A DNA stretch of 64,000 nt from Paracoccus shanxieyensis (GTDB lineage: Bacteria; Pseudomonadota; Alphaproteobacteria; Rhodobacterales; Rhodobacteraceae). The position numbers and the translations under genes are program-made. Below, in pieces: positions 44,748 through 53,991 of this stretch. Position 1 is the first letter of the stretch, and every line of letters begins with the position of its first letter. Below the pieces are notes generated by a model that saw only the letters and a program-made list of their open reading frames with translations, searched no databases and was not told where the DNA came from. The DNA is taken from the NCBI RefSeq assembly GCF_009711265.1, contig NZ_WMII01000018.1, forward strand, positions 1 to 64,000, read 5' to 3'.

Positions 44748-45383
44748 ATGAAGATTTTGCGTCCTATGGCCGTGATCGGGCTGCTGGCGCTGGCAGCCGC
44801 CGTGCCCGCCACCGCGCCCGGCCATGCGAATGAGGCAGGCGATCTGGTCTTTGCCGAACGCGGCCCATGGCAACTGGCGGACCCGCTGATCTGGTCGATC
44901 GACCAGACCGGCCCCGTGGTCGAAGGCTTCAAGCCGCTGGGGCAGGGCACGGTGACGCTGAGCGCCGCGACCGATCCGGCGGATGGAAAGCCGGTTCTGG
45001 AACTGGCCGAACAGACCACGCGGATCACCCGCAAGATCGGCCCCTTTCCGGTGACGGGCGGCGATCCGGTGCTGACGTTCTTCCTTGAGACGGTGGCGCG
45101 CGATATGGCGGCGCTGACCGGCGGCAGCCCGTTCTATATCCGCAACCGCCTGAAGGACGCGCTGTTCCGGGGCGGCGAGGTGCAGCAGGACGGCGCGGCC
45201 CGCGTCGCCGTTTTCATGCCGTTTCAGCAGGATCAGAACCGCGCCCGGATGCTGGGCTTCGAGACGCTGGAGCTGCGGTTCACGCTGGATGATCCGAAAC
45301 AGCCGATCCGCCAGATGGCTGCGCGGACCGGGCCCTTGGCAGGCAATCAACCCGCCTATGAAAACCGGATGGTGCTGAAATGA
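44748..45383 (+). CDS. Secreted protein of unknown function beside the PQQ signalling genes
   Basis: 211 residues from ATG 44748, which has GGGAG at proper distance; ATG 44742 is too close. A signal peptide (ILRPMAVIGLLALAAAVPAT, cleaved near GHAN) precedes a beta-rich domain (LTFFLETVARDMAALTGGSP, ALFRGG) with no cysteine. I do not recognise the family. It is coupled by overlap to the following small secreted gene. Confidence 0.6.
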   Translation: MKILRPMAVIGLLALAAAVPATAPGHANEAGDLVFAERGPWQLADPLIWSIDQTGPVVEGFKPLGQGTVTLSAATDPADGKPVLELAEQTTRITRKIGPFPVTGGDPVLTFFLETVARDMAALTGGSPFYIRNRLKDALFRGGEVQQDGAARVAVFMPFQQDQNRARMLGFETLELRFTLDDPKQPIRQMAARTGPLAGNQPAYENRMVLK

Positions 45384-45721
45384 TCCGCAAGCTGACATGT
45401 GCCGCCGCCGTCGCTTTCTGGGCGGGCAGCGCGGGCGCGCAGGCGGTGAATGACTATCCAACCAATGCGCGGGCCGATTACGTCTTTGTCTGCATGGCGA
45501 CGAACGGCCAGACCCGCGACATGCTGGACCGCTGTTCCTGCGCCATCGACCAGATCGCGGGCGTGCTGTCCTATGATGACTATGTGAAGGCCGAAACCGT
45601 GCTGTCGATGCGCCAGACACCCGGCGAGCGTGCGGGCATGTTCCGGCAGGGCACGGCGGTCAATGACATGGTTGCCAATTACCGCCGCGCCGAGGCCGAG
45701 GCCGAGATCCTGTGCTTCTAG
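45380..45721 (+). CDS. Small secreted protein of unknown function
   Basis: 113 residues with a signal peptide (LTCAAAVAFWAGSAGAQ). The mature domain has four cysteines (FVCMAT, DRCSCAID and the last CF), a possible small redox or metal-binding fold. It overlaps the upstream secreted gene by 4 bases, so the two are co-expressed. Both follow the PQQ sensor genes in direction and may be part of the same functional block. Confidence 0.6.
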   Translation: MIRKLTCAAAVAFWAGSAGAQAVNDYPTNARADYVFVCMATNGQTRDMLDRCSCAIDQIAGVLSYDDYVKAETVLSMRQTPGERAGMFRQGTAVNDMVANYRRAEAEAEILCF

Positions 45722-45782
45722 GGCTGGACAAGCCGGGCTGCGCGCGCTTCCCTTTGCCGGATCAAACAAAAGGGGATTGCGC

Positions 45783-46565
45783 ATGGATCTTGGCATCAGG
45801 GGAAAGCGCGGGCTGGTCTGCGCCGCGTCCAAGGGCTTGGGCCGCGGCTGCGCCGAAGCCTTGGCCGAGGCGGGCGTGGATCTGGTCATCAATGCCCGCA
45901 GCGCCGATGTGCTGCAGGCCACCGCCGATGAGATCGCGGCGAAATACGGCGTCAGCGTCACGCCCGTCGCCGCCGACATCGCCACCGAGGACGGCCGCGC
46001 CGCCGTGCTGGAGGCCCTGGGCGGGCAGGCCGATATTCTGGTGAACAATGCGGGCGGCCCGCCGCCCGGCAAGTGGACGGACTGGAGCCGGGACGATTTC
46101 ATCAAGGCGCTGGACGCCAACATGCTGACCGCCGTGGCGCTGATGCAGGCGCTGGTGCCCGGCATGATGGACCGGGGCTGGGGCCGGGTGGTCAACATCA
46201 CCTCGCAATCGGTCAAGACGCCCATCGCCATTCTTGGGCTGTCGAACACCGCTCGCACCGGACTGACCGGCTTTGTCGCGGGCATGTCGCGGCAGGTCGC
46301 GCCGCATGGCGTCGTCGTCAACAACCTGCTGCCCGGCATCCATGCCACCGACCGCGCCGTCAGCCTTGATACCGGCGTTTCCAAGGCCGAGGGCATCAGC
46401 ATGGACGAGGCCCGCGCCAAGCGCGAGGCGACGATCCCCACCGGCACCTATGGCCTGCCCGAAGACTTTGGTGCGACCTGCGCGTTCATGTGCAGCCAGC
46501 ACGCCCGCTTCATGGTCGGCCAGAACATCCTGCTGGACGGCGGCGTCTCGAACAGCACGATGTAA
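45783..46565 (+). CDS. Short-chain dehydrogenase-like protein lacking the YxxxK motif
   Basis: 260 residues from ATG 45783. The nucleotide-binding motif CAASKGLGRG and NNAG are intact and Ser141 is in place. However, the expected Tyr-X3-Lys is replaced by Ser154-X3-Arg158 (LSNTAR). Members of this SDR subgroup are often labelled 3-oxoacyl-ACP reductase; the missing catalytic pair leaves activity in doubt. It precedes the glycine riboswitch and has no clear partner. Confidence 0.75.
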   Translation: MDLGIRGKRGLVCAASKGLGRGCAEALAEAGVDLVINARSADVLQATADEIAAKYGVSVTPVAADIATEDGRAAVLEALGGQADILVNNAGGPPPGKWTDWSRDDFIKALDANMLTAVALMQALVPGMMDRGWGRVVNITSQSVKTPIAILGLSNTARTGLTGFVAGMSRQVAPHGVVVNNLLPGIHATDRAVSLDTGVSKAEGISMDEARAKREATIPTGTYGLPEDFGATCAFMCSQHARFMVGQNILLDGGVSNSTM

Positions 46566-46637
46566 TGGAATGGATGCGACATTCTTGCAGAATGGACTTG
46601 CCGGAATGTCGCCGCCTCTCTACGACGAAAGGTGGAA

Positions 46638-46802
46638 ATCGGGAGACGCTGACGAAAGTCAGGGCCGAAGGAGCAACCGCCCCGGGAAACTCTCAGGCAA
46701 AACGAACCGTTTTCCATATGAAGGACTGGAGAGTGGCAGCGTGCTGCCCGCCGAAGGGATAACGATCTCAGGCGCCCCGCAGGGGTAAGGACAGAGGGGG
46801 CA
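46638..46802 (+). ncRNA. Tandem glycine riboswitch
   Basis: Two aptamers in series. The first shows CGGGAGA, GCCGAAGGAGCAA and AACTCTCAGGCAAAA; the second shows CTGGAGAG, GCCGAAGGGATAA, CGATCTCAGGCGCC and AGGACAGAGGGGGC. These are the hallmark conserved segments of glycine riboswitches. It lies directly upstream of gcvT and presumably turns on the glycine cleavage operon when glycine is high. Confidence 0.93.
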
Positions 46803-46847
46803 TCTGAAGCGGGCGGGCTTATTCCGTCTGTCAAACAGGGGATGCCC

Positions 46848-47960
46848 ATGGCCGATCTGCGGCGAACCGCGCTTTATGACCTGAACCTGTCGCTGGGCGG
46901 CAAGATGGTCCCCTTTGCCGGCTGGGACATGCCGGTGCAATTCCCGATGGGCGTCATGGCCGAACATCTGCACACCCGCACTGCCGCCGGGCTGTTCGAT
47001 GTCAGCCATATGGGACAGGTAATCCTGCGCGGCGACACTGCGGCGCAGGCGCTTGAGACGCTGGTTCCCGCAGATATCGTCGGGCTGGAGCCGGGTCGCC
47101 AGCGCTATGGGCTGTTCACCAATGATGCGGGCGGCATCCTTGACGATCTGATGATCGCCAATAAGGGCGATCACCTGCTGCTGGTCGTGAACGCCGCCTG
47201 CGCCGATGCCGACATCGCGCATCTGCGCCAGCTTGAGGCGCAGGGCATTCAGGTCCAGCCCGTGACCGACCGCGCGCTGTTGGCGCTGCAGGGCCCGAAG
47301 GCCGCGGCGGTGCTGGCCGCGCTGATCCCCGGTGTGGCCGTGATGCGGTTCATGGATGTGGCGGAATTCGACTGGCAGGGCGTGACGCTGTGGGTCAGCC
47401 GCTCGGGCTATACCGGCGAGGATGGGTTCGAGATCTCGGTTCCCTTGGCCGAGGCCGAGGCTTTGGCGCGTGCGCTGCTGGCATCGCCCGACGTGGCCCC
47501 GATCGGGCTTGGCGCGCGCGACAGCCTGAGGCTTGAGGCGGGGATGCCGCTTTACGGTCATGACATGGACGCCGAGACCCGCCCCGCCCAGGCGGCGCTT
47601 GGCTGGTCGGTTCCCAAGCTGCGCCGTCAGGGCGGCGCGCGTCAGGGCGGCTTTCCCGGTGCATCTGCCGTGCTGCCCGAACTGGCCCGGGGGCCCGCGC
47701 GCACCCGCCGCGGGCTGCGTCCCGAAGGCCGCGCCCCGATCCGCGAAGGCGTCGCGATCTTTGCCGCTGACGAAGGCGGTGCGCCCATCGGCAAGGTCTG
47801 TTCCGGCGGGTTCGGACCTTCGGTCGGTGGCCCCATCGCCATGGCCGTCCTGCCCGCCGATCTTTCCGACGGGGCGACCGTCTGGGCAGAGTTGCGCGGC
47901 AAGCGCGTCGCCGTGACGCTGACGCCGCTTCCCTTCCACAAACCAAGCTACAAGCGCTGA
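46848..47960 (+). CDS. gcvT: Glycine cleavage system T protein (aminomethyltransferase)
   Basis: 370 residues from ATG 46848; ATG 46842 is too close to the AGGGG. It transfers the methylene group from the lipoyl arm of GcvH to tetrahydrofolate and releases ammonia. Family motifs: VPFAGWDMPVQF, GLFDVSHMGQ, SRSGYTGEDGFEI and GLGARDSLRLEAGMPLYGHD. It is the first gene of the gcvTHP operon under the riboswitch, 10 bases before gcvH. Confidence 0.95.
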   Translation: MADLRRTALYDLNLSLGGKMVPFAGWDMPVQFPMGVMAEHLHTRTAAGLFDVSHMGQVILRGDTAAQALETLVPADIVGLEPGRQRYGLFTNDAGGILDDLMIANKGDHLLLVVNAACADADIAHLRQLEAQGIQVQPVTDRALLALQGPKAAAVLAALIPGVAVMRFMDVAEFDWQGVTLWVSRSGYTGEDGFEISVPLAEAEALARALLASPDVAPIGLGARDSLRLEAGMPLYGHDMDAETRPAQAALGWSVPKLRRQGGARQGGFPGASAVLPELARGPARTRRGLRPEGRAPIREGVAIFAADEGGAPIGKVCSGGFGPSVGGPIAMAVLPADLSDGATVWAELRGKRVAVTLTPLPFHKPSYKR

Positions 47961-47970
47961 GAGGCAAGGC

Positions 47971-48327
47971 ATGTTGAAATATACTCCGGATCATGAATGG
48001 CTGCGTCAGGACGGCGACGAGATCGTCGTCGGCATCACCGCACATGCCAGCGAACAGCTGGGCGATGTGGTCTTTGTCGAATTGCCCGAGGTCGGGCGCG
48101 AGGTCGACACGGGCGAGGAGATCGTGGTGATCGAATCCGTCAAGGCGGCCTCGGATATCGTGGCGCCTTTGGCGGGGGTCATCACCGCCGTCAACGATGC
48201 GCTGCCCGATACGCCCGGTCTGGTGAATGACGATCCGCTGACGGCGTGGTTCTTTCGCATCAAGCCCAGCAATCCCGATCTGTCGGGGTTTCTGGACGAA
48301 GACGCCTATCAGCAGCTGATCGGCTGA
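47971..48327 (+). CDS. gcvH: Glycine cleavage system H protein
   Basis: 118 residues. The lipoyl carrier protein shuttles the aminomethyl group between P, T and L proteins. The lipoylation site is Lys58 in VVIESVKAASD. The typical start is YTPDHEWLRQDGD, and FLDEDAYQQL lies near the end. It lies between gcvT and gcvP; about 96 bases separate it from gcvP. Confidence 0.96.
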   Translation: MLKYTPDHEWLRQDGDEIVVGITAHASEQLGDVVFVELPEVGREVDTGEEIVVIESVKAASDIVAPLAGVITAVNDALPDTPGLVNDDPLTAWFFRIKPSNPDLSGFLDEDAYQQLIG

Positions 48328-48423
48328 TCCCGGCGGCAGCGCCGCATGGGTATTTGAAAAACAAGGAAGCCTTTGGAGTTCGCGCTTCGGAGGCGCGCTT
48401 CTGGATTGTTTGAGGGCATGGCC

Positions 48424-51249
48424 ATGACGAAATGGACGCCGACCGACTATAACCCCGACGATTTCGCCAACCGGCGGCATATCGGCCCGTCCCCTGCGGA
48501 AATGGCCGAGATGCTGCGTGTGGTCGGCGCGGAGAGTCTGGATGATCTGATCGGCCAGACCGTGCCGTCGGGCATCCGGCAGGAACGCGCGCTGGACTGG
48601 CCCGCGCTGTCCGAGGCGGCGCTGCTGGGCCGGATGCGCGAGGTTGCCGCGCGCAACCGCGTGATGACCAGCCTGATCGGGCAGGGCTATTACGGCACGG
48701 TGACCCCACCCGCCATTCAGCGCAACATTCTGGAAAACCCCGCCTGGTATACGGCCTATACCCCCTATCAGCCCGAGATCGCACAGGGTCGTCTGGAGGC
48801 CTTGCTGAATTACCAGACCATGGTGGCCGATCTGACCGGCTTGCCGGTTGCCAATGCCAGCCTGCTGGATGAGGCGACGGCGGCGGCCGAGGCGATGGCC
48901 ATGGCGCAGCGTCTGGCCAAGTCGAAGGCGCGGGCATTCTTTGTCAGCGATGATCTGCATCCGCAGACCGTTTCGGTGATCGAGACCCGCGCGGCGCCTC
49001 TGGGCATCCAGATCGTGCGTGGTGAGCTGGATCCGGCGGCGGTGTTCGGCGCGATCTTCCAGTATCCCGGCACGCATGGCCATGTCCGCGATCTGAGCGG
49101 GGATTGCGCCGCGCTGCATGATGCGGGCGCGATTGCGGTTGTTGCGACCGATCTGCTGGCGCTGTGCGTGTTGAAAGAGCCGGGCGCGATGGGGGCCGAT
49201 ATTGCCGTGGGCAGCGCGCAGCGGTTCGGTGTGCCGATGGGCTATGGCGGGCCGCATGCCGGGTTCATGGCGTGTCGCGATGACATGAAGCGCGCCATGC
49301 CGGGGCGCATCGTCGGCGTCAGCATCGATGCCAAGGGCAACAAGGCTTACCGCCTGTCGCTGCAGACCCGCGAGCAGCATATCCGGCGTGAGAAGGCCAC
49401 CTCGAACGTCTGCACGGCGCAGGCGCTTCTGGCGGTGATGGCGTCGTTCTATGCGGTGTTTCACGGGCCTATCGGTCTGCGCGCGATTGCGCAGCGCGTG
49501 CATCTGAACGCGGTGACGCTGGCCGATGCCCTGCGCGCGGCGGGCGCCGAGGTCGAGCCGCAGGCGTTTTTCGACACGATCACCGTCCGCGTCGGTGTTG
49601 GTCAGCAGGGCATCATGGCCGCCGCCCGGCATCGCGGCATCAACCTGCGCCGGGTCGGCCGCGACCGCGTGGGCATCAGCCTTGATGAGACGACCGATGC
49701 CGGGGTCATCGCCCGCGTGCTGGATGCGTTCGGGATTACCGATGCGGCGATGCCCGCGCTTGCCCCCGCGATCCCCGAGGCGCTGATCCGCGACAGCGAT
49801 TATCTGACCCATCCGGTCTTTCACATGAACCGGGCCGAATCCGAGATGATGCGCTATATGCGCCGCCTGTCGGACCGCGATCTGGCGCTGGATCGGGCGA
49901 TGATCCCGCTGGGATCGTGCACGATGAAGCTGAACGCCGCCGCCGAGATGATGCCGATCACCTGGCCCGAATTCGGCGCGCTGCACCCCTTTGCCCCCGA
50001 GGATCAGGCGGCGGGCTATCACGAGGTCTTTGCCGATCTGACGGAAAAGCTGTGCGCGATCACCGGCTATGATGCGTTCTCGCTGCAACCGAACAGCGGC
50101 GCGCAGGGGGAATATGCCGGGCTTTTGACGATTGCCGCCTATCACCGGTCGCGCGGCGAGGATCGCGACATCTGCCTGATCCCGGTTTCGGCGCATGGCA
50201 CAAACCCCGCGACGGCGCAGATGTGCGGCATGAAGGTCGTGGTGGTCAAATCCGCGCCGAATGGCGACATCGATCTTGAGGATTTTGCCGACAAGGCCGC
50301 GAAGGCGGGGGAGAAGCTGGCGGCTGTGATGATCACCTATCCCAGCACGCATGGCGTCTTTGAAGATACCGTGCGCGAGGTCTGCGACATCACGCATCGC
50401 CATGGCGGGCAGGTCTATATCGACGGGGCCAACATGAATGCCATGGTCGGTCTGGTCCAGCCCGGCGCCATCGGCGGCGATGTCAGCCACCTGAACCTGC
50501 ACAAGACCTTTGCCATTCCGCATGGCGGCGGCGGTCCCGGCATGGGGCCGATCGGGGTCAAGGCGCATCTGGCGCCCTTCCTGCCGGCCGATCCGCGCGA
50601 GGCGGCGGGTGCGGTGTCGGCCGCGCCGTGGGGCTCGGCCTCGATCCTCCTGATTTCCTGGGCCTATATCCTGATGATGGGCGGTGCGGGGCTGACGCAG
50701 GCGACGCGGGTGGCGATCCTGAACGCCAATTACATCGCCAGCCGTCTGGCCGGGGCCTATCCGGTGCTGTTCATGGGCAACCGGGGCCGTGTGGCGCATG
50801 AATGCATTCTGGACACGCGTCCCTTTCAGGCGCATGGCGTCACCGTGGACGACATCGCCAAGCGGCTGATCGACAACGGCTTTCACGCCCCGACCATGAG
50901 CTTTCCGGTCGCCGGCACCCTGATGGTCGAGCCGACCGAATCCGAGACCAAGGCCGAGATCGACCGCCTGATCACGGCCTTCCTGTCGATCCGCGACGAG
51001 ATCACCGATATTGCCGAGGGCCGCATTTCGCATGAGGCATCGCCTTTGCGTCATGCCCCCCACACGGTCGAGGATCTGGTGGCGGACTGGAGCCGCGAAT
51101 ATTCGCGCGAACAGGGCTGTTTCCCGGCGGGCGCGTTCCGGGTGGACAAATACTGGCCTCCGGTCGGGCGGGTGGACAACGTCTTTGGCGACCGCAACCT
51201 GATCTGCACCTGCCCGCCGCTGGAAAGTTACGCAGAAGCTGCCGAGTGA
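48424..51249 (+). CDS. gcvP: Glycine dehydrogenase (decarboxylating), single-chain P protein
   Basis: 941 residues from ATG 48424, chosen for GAGGG at the right distance over ATG 48418. The pyridoxal-phosphate enzyme decarboxylates glycine and passes the aminomethyl group to GcvH. Residues near the start ([13 protein letters not shown]), the mid-protein [11 protein letters not shown], and the cofactor site [17 protein letters not shown] with Lys694 are diagnostic. This is the fused form that combines the two subunits found in Bacillus. A strong terminator follows. Confidence 0.96.
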   Translation: MTKWTPTDYNPDDFANRRHIGPSPAEMAEMLRVVGAESLDDLIGQTVPSGIRQERALDWPALSEAALLGRMREVAARNRVMTSLIGQGYYGTVTPPAIQRNILENPAWYTAYTPYQPEIAQGRLEALLNYQTMVADLTGLPVANASLLDEATAAAEAMAMAQRLAKSKARAFFVSDDLHPQTVSVIETRAAPLGIQIVRGELDPAAVFGAIFQYPGTHGHVRDLSGDCAALHDAGAIAVVATDLLALCVLKEPGAMGADIAVGSAQRFGVPMGYGGPHAGFMACRDDMKRAMPGRIVGVSIDAKGNKAYRLSLQTREQHIRREKATSNVCTAQALLAVMASFYAVFHGPIGLRAIAQRVHLNAVTLADALRAAGAEVEPQAFFDTITVRVGVGQQGIMAAARHRGINLRRVGRDRVGISLDETTDAGVIARVLDAFGITDAAMPALAPAIPEALIRDSDYLTHPVFHMNRAESEMMRYMRRLSDRDLALDRAMIPLGSCTMKLNAAAEMMPITWPEFGALHPFAPEDQAAGYHEVFADLTEKLCAITGYDAFSLQPNSGAQGEYAGLLTIAAYHRSRGEDRDICLIPVSAHGTNPATAQMCGMKVVVVKSAPNGDIDLEDFADKAAKAGEKLAAVMITYPSTHGVFEDTVREVCDITHRHGGQVYIDGANMNAMVGLVQPGAIGGDVSHLNLHKTFAIPHGGGGPGMGPIGVKAHLAPFLPADPREAAGAVSAAPWGSASILLISWAYILMMGGAGLTQATRVAILNANYIASRLAGAYPVLFMGNRGRVAHECILDTRPFQAHGVTVDDIAKRLIDNGFHAPTMSFPVAGTLMVEPTESETKAEIDRLITAFLSIRDEITDIAEGRISHEASPLRHAPHTVEDLVADWSREYSREQGCFPAGAFRVDKYWPPVGRVDNVFGDRNLICTCPPLESYAEAAE

Positions 51250-51257
51250 CTGCCATG

Positions 51258-51284
51258 GGGCCGCCGGATCGGGCGGCCCTTTTT
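51258..51284 (+). terminator. Rho-independent terminator of the gcv operon
   Basis: A perfect 8-base stem GGGCCGCC/GGCGGCCC (51258-51265, 51272-51279) with a 6-base loop is followed by five T, then GATTTTTC. It is 9 bases after the gcvP stop. Confidence 0.9.
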
Positions 51285-51423
51285 GATTTTTCATGCGGAT
51301 TTCATGAAACTGTCGGTTATTGCGAAACTGCTCAAGCCAATCTGACGTTGTCGTGATGCGTGCCGTCACCGTAGCCTTGGCCATGGCAGCACGACCCAAT
51401 CGCGAAACAGATGGTATGACATC

Positions 51424-51789
51424 ATGGCAAGAAGCTTAACAGGCGTGGCGCCGCCGCGCGCTCAGGAAGAACTGGTGGCCAATATCATGGCCGTTCCGGC
51501 TGTCATCGGGCTGATCGCGGCTGCGGTCGAGTTCTTCCTGCGCGCATCGGGTGTGGCATGGACAAGCGGGGCGGGATTGCAGCTGTTCGGGACCGTGGCG
51601 CTGACCGGCGCGGCGCTGCTGGTGGGGCGGCTGTCGGGCGGGGCGCTGCGCACCACCTTCACGCTGCTGATCCTGCTGGGCGCGGCGCTGACGGCGCTGG
51701 CGGCGTTCTTTCTGGAAAGCACGTTCGTGCTGATCGCCATGCTGGCCCTGCTGGTCTGCTGGCTGCTGTTCGTCCTGATCGCGAGGTGA
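51424..51789 (+). CDS. Membrane protein partner of the PQQ dehydrogenase
   Basis: 121 residues with four predicted membrane segments (AVPAVIGLIAAAVEFFL, LQLFGTVALTGAALLVG, TLLILLGAALTALAAFFL, FVLIAMLALLVCWLLFVLI). It ends in a TGATG overlap with the dehydrogenase gene. Membrane glucose/quinate dehydrogenases have about 150 N-terminal residues with membrane helices fused to the catalytic domain; here the gene encodes a similar hydrophobic unit apart. A role as membrane anchor or quinone-binding partner is inferred. Confidence 0.7.
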   Translation: MARSLTGVAPPRAQEELVANIMAVPAVIGLIAAAVEFFLRASGVAWTSGAGLQLFGTVALTGAALLVGRLSGGALRTTFTLLILLGAALTALAAFFLESTFVLIAMLALLVCWLLFVLIAR

Positions 51790-51794
51790 TGGCA

Positions 51795-53678
51795 ATGCGT
51801 ATTCTGGCAACCGCGCTGGCTTTGCTGGCAACCACCCCCGCCCTTGCGCAGCAGGCCGAATGGACCGGCTTTCACGGCGACAAGATGGCGCAGAAATATT
51901 CGCACTCGACCCAGATCACGCCGGAAAACGTGGGTCAGTTGGAAAAGGTCTGGGAGTTGCATACCGGCGATGTATCGAACGGGAAGGGCGACATTCCCGG
52001 CACGGTCTGGTCCGCCACGCCCATCGTCGCCAATGATACGGTCTATATCGGCACGCCGTTCTATCGCGTCATCGCGCTCGAGCCGGATACCGGCCGCGTC
52101 AAATGGACCTATGATCCGCAGACCTTGCTGAAGGCGCTGACCCAGCCCGAGCTGAAGAACCGCGGCGTGACCTATTGGGCGGCCAGCGACGGCTCGACCG
52201 GGACATGTTCCAAGCGGATCTATCTGGGCACGATGACCGGCCAGATCCACGCGCTGGATGCCGATACCGGCGAGCTGTGTCAGGATTTCGGCGAAGGCGG
52301 CATTCTGGACGTGAACCAGTGGAACCGTCCCGATGCGAATTTCCCGCTGTCGCAATTGCAGCCGCCGACCGTCTATAAGGACACGCTGCTGCTGGGCTGG
52401 GCGGGCAAGGACTGGGTGGACAGCAAGAACCCCTTGGGCTCGGTCCATGCCGTCGATGCCCGCACGGGCGAGCTGAAATGGAAGTTCTATTCCATCCCCG
52501 ACGACTATCCCGGCAAGACCGGCGCGGCGAATGTCTGGACCGCCATGTCGGTGGATGAGGCGAATGGGCTGGTCTATCTGCCCGTGTCGTCGCCCAGCCC
52601 GGATTTCTATGGCGGCGACCGCAAGGAAACCATCCCCTATGCCACCTCGGTCACCGCGCTGAACGGCGATACCGGCGAGGTCGTCTGGTCACGGCAACTG
52701 GTCTATCACGACATCTGGGATTACGACATCAATGCCGCGCCGACGCTGATCGACATTCCCAAGGATGGCGGCACGGTCCCGGCCTTGGTGCAGACCACCA
52801 AGATGGGCATGTATTTCGTGCTGAACCGTCTGACCGGTGAGCCGATCTTCCCCATCGAGGATCGTCCCGTCCCGCAATCGGATGTCGAGGGCGAGGCTTC
52901 CAGCCCCGTCCAGCCCTTCCCGACCTTACCGAAAGCCGCCACCACCGACGAATGGAGCGGCGTCTTCAAGCTGGCCGATGTGGCATCCTTTGGCTGGTGT
53001 TCGCGCAAGGCGGCCGAGCTGCGCAGCGAAGGCCGCTACACGCCGCCCTCACTGCAAGGCTCGCTGGCTTTCCCGGCCACCGCGGGCGGGCATCAATGGG
53101 GCGGCGGCGCGGTCGATCCTGAAAGCGGCATCTTCTACATCAACAACTCGAACGTGGTGCAGATCTATCAGCTGATCGAACGGGCCGAGTATGACAAGCT
53201 GGCCTCGGGCGGGTCCGAGGCCGAAGGCGGGCTGTTTCCGATGAACGGCGCGCCCTATGGGTTCAGGCTGACCAACTTCCTGAACCCGCTGGGCATGCCC
53301 TGCTGGAAGCCGCCCTTCGGTCAGATGTCGGCCATCGACCTGAAAACCGGCGAGACGCTGTGGCAAGAGCCCTTTGGCCAGGTGCAACAATGGGGCTTTT
53401 ACATGCCCGAAAGCTGGGGCTCGCCCACCATCGGCGGGCCGGTGGTGACGAAAACCGGGCTGATCTTCATCGGCGGTTCCATGGACGCACGCGTCCGGGC
53501 GTTGGACGCCAAGACCGGCGCTGTGCTGTGGAAGGCGCAGGTCGATGCGCCCGCCGTTTCGATCCCGGCGGTGTTCGATTACAAGGGCCGCGAATATGTG
53601 CTGTTCACCGCGGGCGGCAATTCGATCATCAAGCCGCAGGTCGGCGATCAACTGGTGGCCTTCGCACTGCCCGAGTGA
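51795..53678 (+). CDS. PQQ-dependent dehydrogenase, glucose/quinate/shikimate type
   Basis: 627 residues from ATG 51795 (51789 is possible, overlapping the previous stop). A signal peptide (MRILATALALLATTPALAQQ) sends it to the periplasm. Repeats of the eight-bladed quinoprotein propeller are visible (DTGRVKWTYDP, DADTGELCQDFG, TGEVVWSRQL, DAKTGAVLWKA). The metal and catalytic region is VYHDIWDYDINAAP, and the motif SLAFPATAGGHQWGGGAVDP is of the glucose/quinate group, not methanol dehydrogenases. There is no fused membrane domain or cytochrome domain. The substrate is not known; sugars, polyols or quinate are candidates. Confidence 0.9.
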   Translation: MRILATALALLATTPALAQQAEWTGFHGDKMAQKYSHSTQITPENVGQLEKVWELHTGDVSNGKGDIPGTVWSATPIVANDTVYIGTPFYRVIALEPDTGRVKWTYDPQTLLKALTQPELKNRGVTYWAASDGSTGTCSKRIYLGTMTGQIHALDADTGELCQDFGEGGILDVNQWNRPDANFPLSQLQPPTVYKDTLLLGWAGKDWVDSKNPLGSVHAVDARTGELKWKFYSIPDDYPGKTGAANVWTAMSVDEANGLVYLPVSSPSPDFYGGDRKETIPYATSVTALNGDTGEVVWSRQLVYHDIWDYDINAAPTLIDIPKDGGTVPALVQTTKMGMYFVLNRLTGEPIFPIEDRPVPQSDVEGEASSPVQPFPTLPKAATTDEWSGVFKLADVASFGWCSRKAAELRSEGRYTPPSLQGSLAFPATAGGHQWGGGAVDPESGIFYINNSNVVQIYQLIERAEYDKLASGGSEAEGGLFPMNGAPYGFRLTNFLNPLGMPCWKPPFGQMSAIDLKTGETLWQEPFGQVQQWGFYMPESWGSPTIGGPVVTKTGLIFIGGSMDARVRALDAKTGAVLWKAQVDAPAVSIPAVFDYKGREYVLFTAGGNSIIKPQVGDQLVAFALPE

Positions 53679-53738
53679 CCCTTGGCCGCGCGGGGATCTT
53701 GACAATCCCCGCGCGCGCGTCCAGTTAACGGCCCAAGT

Positions 53739-53814
<76 letters not shown>

Positions 53815-53991
53815 TATCTCCTTCTGTACAAAACGTGCGAAGTTGAAGCGGTTGTTCCGCTGGTGTTTCCCACATATCGCGACCACAGATCCGCGGAACC
53901 TCCCCAATCCGGTTTGACCGTTCTACCTGCTTGCCAACAAGCAAACCCGTTCAGCGGGATGCCCGGCCCGCCGCCGGGATCAGGCCATGCC

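Noticed and set aside
47395..51399. An open frame of about 1,330 codons on the minus strand
   Set aside because: It is antisense to gcvT, gcvH and gcvP, which are clearly real. Its composition is typical of an antisense shadow.
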